Shown here: one piece after another, positions 4,729 to 6,377 of the stretch
Layout: each line of letters begins with the position of its first letter
Position numbering within the stretch: position 1 is the first letter of the stretch
Assembly: GCA_018660405.1 (NCBI GenBank)
Contig: JABJKL010000191.1
Span: 1-6,377 of the forward strand
From: Pseudomonadota bacterium
GTDB lineage: Bacteria > Pseudomonadota > Gammaproteobacteria > Arenicellales > Arenicellaceae
DNA length: 6,377 nucleotides
Direction: 5' to 3'
Program-made: the position numbers and the translations under genes
The notes under the pieces: model-generated
What the model was told of the DNA's origin: nothing
The model's database searches: none
Seen by the model: only the letters and a program-made list of their open reading frames with translations

Positions 4729-6377
4729 CTAGTCGTCTTTAGGCGCCGCCTTAGTCTCTATCTGTTGCAACGGCGCCGCGTCGGCCACTTTTTTAGTAGT
4801 ACGCTTTTTGCGAACAACTTTCTTTGCGGTCGGTGCGTCAGCAGTCGTTTCAGTAGCCTTTGGTGCAGCAGTGTTTGAACTACTTGTTGTTTCAATCTGA
4901 ACTAATTTAGTGCTTGGCTTTTTGCGCGCCTTGCGTCGTGCAGGTTTGGCCGCAGTCTCAGCTTTTGTGGCGGTTTCTACTTTCGTAGTAGCCGAAGATG
5001 GTGCAGGCACTGAAGCTTTTTTATCGGCTTTTGGGCTTGCGGCTTGTTTAGTCTCTACTCTTTTAGTTTCAACAGCTTTAGTTTCAACAGCTTTTGCTTT
5101 GCTTTCTGCCGGTTTCCTGCGCCGTGGGGCTGGTTTACTTTTTGTCGTAGAGTCTGCACTTTTCGCTGCTTTGGTTGCTTTAGGTGCTGCTTGCGAAGTT
5201 TCCGATACCGCAACCGTAGGTGCTGTTGTCGCTTTTGTAGGAGTAGGCGTTTGCATTACGTTACTTTGTGACTCGGCGTCATTTCCAGGATTGACATTTG
5301 CAGGCTTTCGTTCGTTTCTGCTTCTGGAGCGACTTCTACTCGGAGCTTTCTTGTTGTCCGCATTTTCCTCGCGTTGTTGGGGTTTGTTGCGATTGTCTGG
5401 ACGATTGTCTGAACGGCGATCATGGCGCGGCTTCCTGTTTCCATCACCTTGCGGTTTCCTGTTATCCCTACGTTCATCATTCTGTTTATTGCTGCGACCG
5501 TCACTCCTACTATCAGTACGGCGGTTTTTATTGTCGCTACGGCTATCATTACGCTTGTCGTTACGATTCTGTGAGCGGTTACCGCCGCGCTTGTTTCGAG
5601 GTTCGTTGCGGTTGTCCTTGCCACCCCGACTGCGAGTACGAGTACGAGTATTTCGTTTTTGTTTGTCTTCTTCCTTATCCTTTTTGCCTGCCTCACTTTC
5701 GCCGGATAGTTTTTTGAAAAGACGGGATATCAAACCAGGAGATTTAGCTGGTTTTGGACGATTCGTATCAATTTTAATTGAGTCCATTCCAACGACAGCC
5801 TGCTCAGTTTGAACTTTGTTTTGGGTAGGCCTGCGTGATTTTCCGGGATGCCGACTTCGTTTGTCCTCGGTCTCAGCAACTATTTTTTGCAGATAACTGG
5901 GTACATCGGGAATATTCACCAGATCTTCACCGCGCAAATGTTGTAAACGGAAGTGCGGCGTAACAAGCTTATTGGTGGGCACGATCGTAATGTGTGTGCC
6001 CAGCCGATTCTCGATCATGCTCAGTTCGTGACGTTTTTCGTTAAGTAAATAAGTCGCGGACTTAATGGGTAAGTGCGCAATGATCGCTTCAGTATTCTCT
6101 TTCAACGCTTCTTCTTCAAGGATGCGAAGAATGTTTAACGAAGAAGAACCGACAGTACGAATCGTACCGGTGCCTTCACAGCGCGGGCACGAGTGGTAGT
6201 TGGCTTCGCTGATGGAGGAGCGCATACGCTGGCGTGACATCTCAAGTAGGCCAAATTTAGAGATACGGCCAAATTGAACGCGGGCACGGTCAACGCGCAT
6301 TGCTTCTTGAATACGCTTTTCTACCGCACGCTGGTTTTTGTTTTGCATCATATCGATAAAATCGATAACGATTAGAC
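4729..6377 (-). CDS. rne: Ribonuclease E, C-terminal portion (start outside window)
   Basis: This is the endonuclease scaffold of the RNA degradosome. The frame is open through the right edge, so the ATG at 6351 is internal: codons before it read LIVIDFID, which contains the Asp (6361-6363) matching catalytic D346 of E. coli RNase E. Numbering from that ATG, the end of the catalytic half continues with QRAVEKRIQEA, RISKFGLLEMSRQR and the Zn-link CPRCEGTGT (C55 and C58). The small domain follows to about residue 145 (EEEALKENT, YLLNEKR, IVPTNKLVTPHF). The rest is disordered: a short amphipathic helix (205-217), an Arg/Asn/Asp-rich RNA-binding-like region (about 232-349) and a Lys/Ala/Thr-rich tail (365-540). 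If the missing N-terminal part matches E. coli in length, the whole protein is near 890 residues. RNase G is excluded by this long tail. It is convergent with rlmD. The rne promoter and 5' leader are not in the window. Confidence 0.95.
   Translation of the reverse strand, partial: LIVIDFIDMMQNKNQRAVEKRIQEAMRVDRARVQFGRISKFGLLEMSRQRMRSSISEANYHSCPRCEGTGTIRTVGSSSLNILRILEEEALKENTEAIIAHLPIKSATYLLNEKRHELSMIENRLGTHITIVPTNKLVTPHFRLQHLRGEDLVNIPDVPSYLQKIVAETEDKRSRHPGKSRRPTQNKVQTEQAVVGMDSIKIDTNRPKPAKSPGLISRLFKKLSGESEAGKKDKEEDKQKRNTRTRTRSRGGKDNRNEPRNKRGGNRSQNRNDKRNDSRSDNKNRRTDSRSDGRSNKQNDERRDNRKPQGDGNRKPRHDRRSDNRPDNRNKPQQREENADNKKAPSRSRSRSRNERKPANVNPGNDAESQSNVMQTPTPTKATTAPTVAVSETSQAAPKATKAAKSADSTTKSKPAPRRRKPAESKAKAVETKAVETKRVETKQAASPKADKKASVPAPSSATTKVETATKAETAAKPARRKARKKPSTKLVQIETTSSSNTAAPKATETTADAPTAKKVVRKKRTTKKVADAAPLQQIETKAAPKDD
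5047..5091. repeat. 15-bp tandem repeat inside rne encoding VETK(A/R)
   Basis: Two perfect copies of a 15-base unit (TTTAGTTTCAACAGC on the + strand, 5062-5076 and 5077-5091) are preceded by a degenerate third copy (5047-5061). On the coding strand they give three AVETK/RVETK pentapeptides in the disordered tail. The unit length is a multiple of three, so copy-number changes would not break the gene. Confidence 0.85.
5305..5658 (-). other. Arg/Asn/Asp-rich low-complexity RNA-binding-like region of RNase E
   Basis: About 118 residues are dominated by R, N, D, K, S and G, with repeated NDKR/NDSR/SDNK/SDGR-type units, a TRTRTR run and an SRSRSRSR run. The position corresponds to the arginine-rich RNA-binding part of the E. 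coli RNase E scaffold. The bias depletes stop codons in other frames, and this explains the long spurious open frames on both strands here. Confidence 0.7.
5633..5650. repeat. Hexanucleotide tandem repeat (3 copies) inside rne
   Basis: CGAGTA occurs three times head to tail on the + strand, at 5633-5638, 5639-5644 and 5645-5650. On the coding strand it gives alternating Thr and Arg. Gain or loss of a unit would keep the frame and change only the length of the basic tract. Confidence 0.85.
5701..5739 (-). other. Candidate membrane-targeting amphipathic helix of RNase E
   Basis: The encoded segment PGLISRLFKKLSG lies just after the catalytic half and before the Arg-rich region. It alternates hydrophobic (L, I, L, F, L) and basic (R, K, K) residues. 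E. coli RNase E has a very similar segment (GLLSRFFGALKALF) in the equivalent place that anchors the degradosome to the inner membrane. Membrane binding here is inferred from that similarity. Confidence 0.7.

Noticed and set aside
5256..5717. Further open frames of about 140 codons in both orientations over the rne tail
   Set aside because: They lie within the region already explained by rne, have biased composition and no start signals. They are by-products of repeat-like codons.
4910..5812. A 300-codon open frame on the + strand antisense to rne
   Set aside because: It reads the complement of the Arg/Lys-rich low-complexity tail, giving a Leu/Arg/Ser-rich product with no recognisable domain. 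The rne frame is secured by homology, and other frames here are also open because of the biased composition.
6349..6351. ATG at 6351 as the start of a separate 540-residue protein
   Set aside because: The frame stays open to the window edge, and the upstream codons LIVIDFID match the catalytic core of RNase E. This Met is therefore internal.

Overview
The window looks like an ordinary chromosomal stretch of a gammaproteobacterium. The protein sequences most closely recall E. coli and Pseudomonas-type core genes: BaeS/BaeR, CysM, RlmD and RNase E. A periplasmic cytochrome c' and moderate GC content would fit an environmental, perhaps marine, lineage. I cannot name the genus from sequence alone. 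No mobile element, CRISPR array, tRNA, rRNA or attachment site is visible, and no gene-free stretch exceeds about 105 bases.

Layout from left to right. (1) The 3' end of a BaeS-like sensor kinase is followed 40 bases later by its BaeR-like response regulator, both on the + strand. A mirror-image hairpin with A and T tracts separates baeR from the convergent cytochrome c' gene. (2) The cytochrome c' gene on the - strand has a signal peptide, a strong ribosome binding site and an extended -10 promoter. It is divergent from cysM across a short intergenic region that holds a nested inverted repeat. (3) A + strand run of cysM (cysteine synthase B), a predicted DEDDy 3'-5' exonuclease and rlmD (23S rRNA m5U1939 methyltransferase) is spaced by 72 and 29 bases and is probably at least partly co-transcribed. 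(4) A strong bidirectional terminator separates rlmD from the convergent 3' half of rne (RNase E), whose start lies beyond the right edge.

Functionally the window joins envelope-stress signalling (BaeSR), a periplasmic haem protein possibly linked to nitric oxide, sulfur assimilation, and nucleic-acid housekeeping (exonuclease, rRNA methylation, RNA decay). The genes do not form one pathway, and I see no convincing new multi-gene system. The points most worth a second look are: the near-absence of Shine-Dalgarno sequences in the + strand genes, with -10-like boxes placed so that cysM and possibly the exonuclease gene may be leaderless; the inverted repeat centred between the cytochrome and cysM promoters; and the repeat-rich, disordered RNase E tail, with a membrane-helix candidate and two copies of an LxQIET motif.
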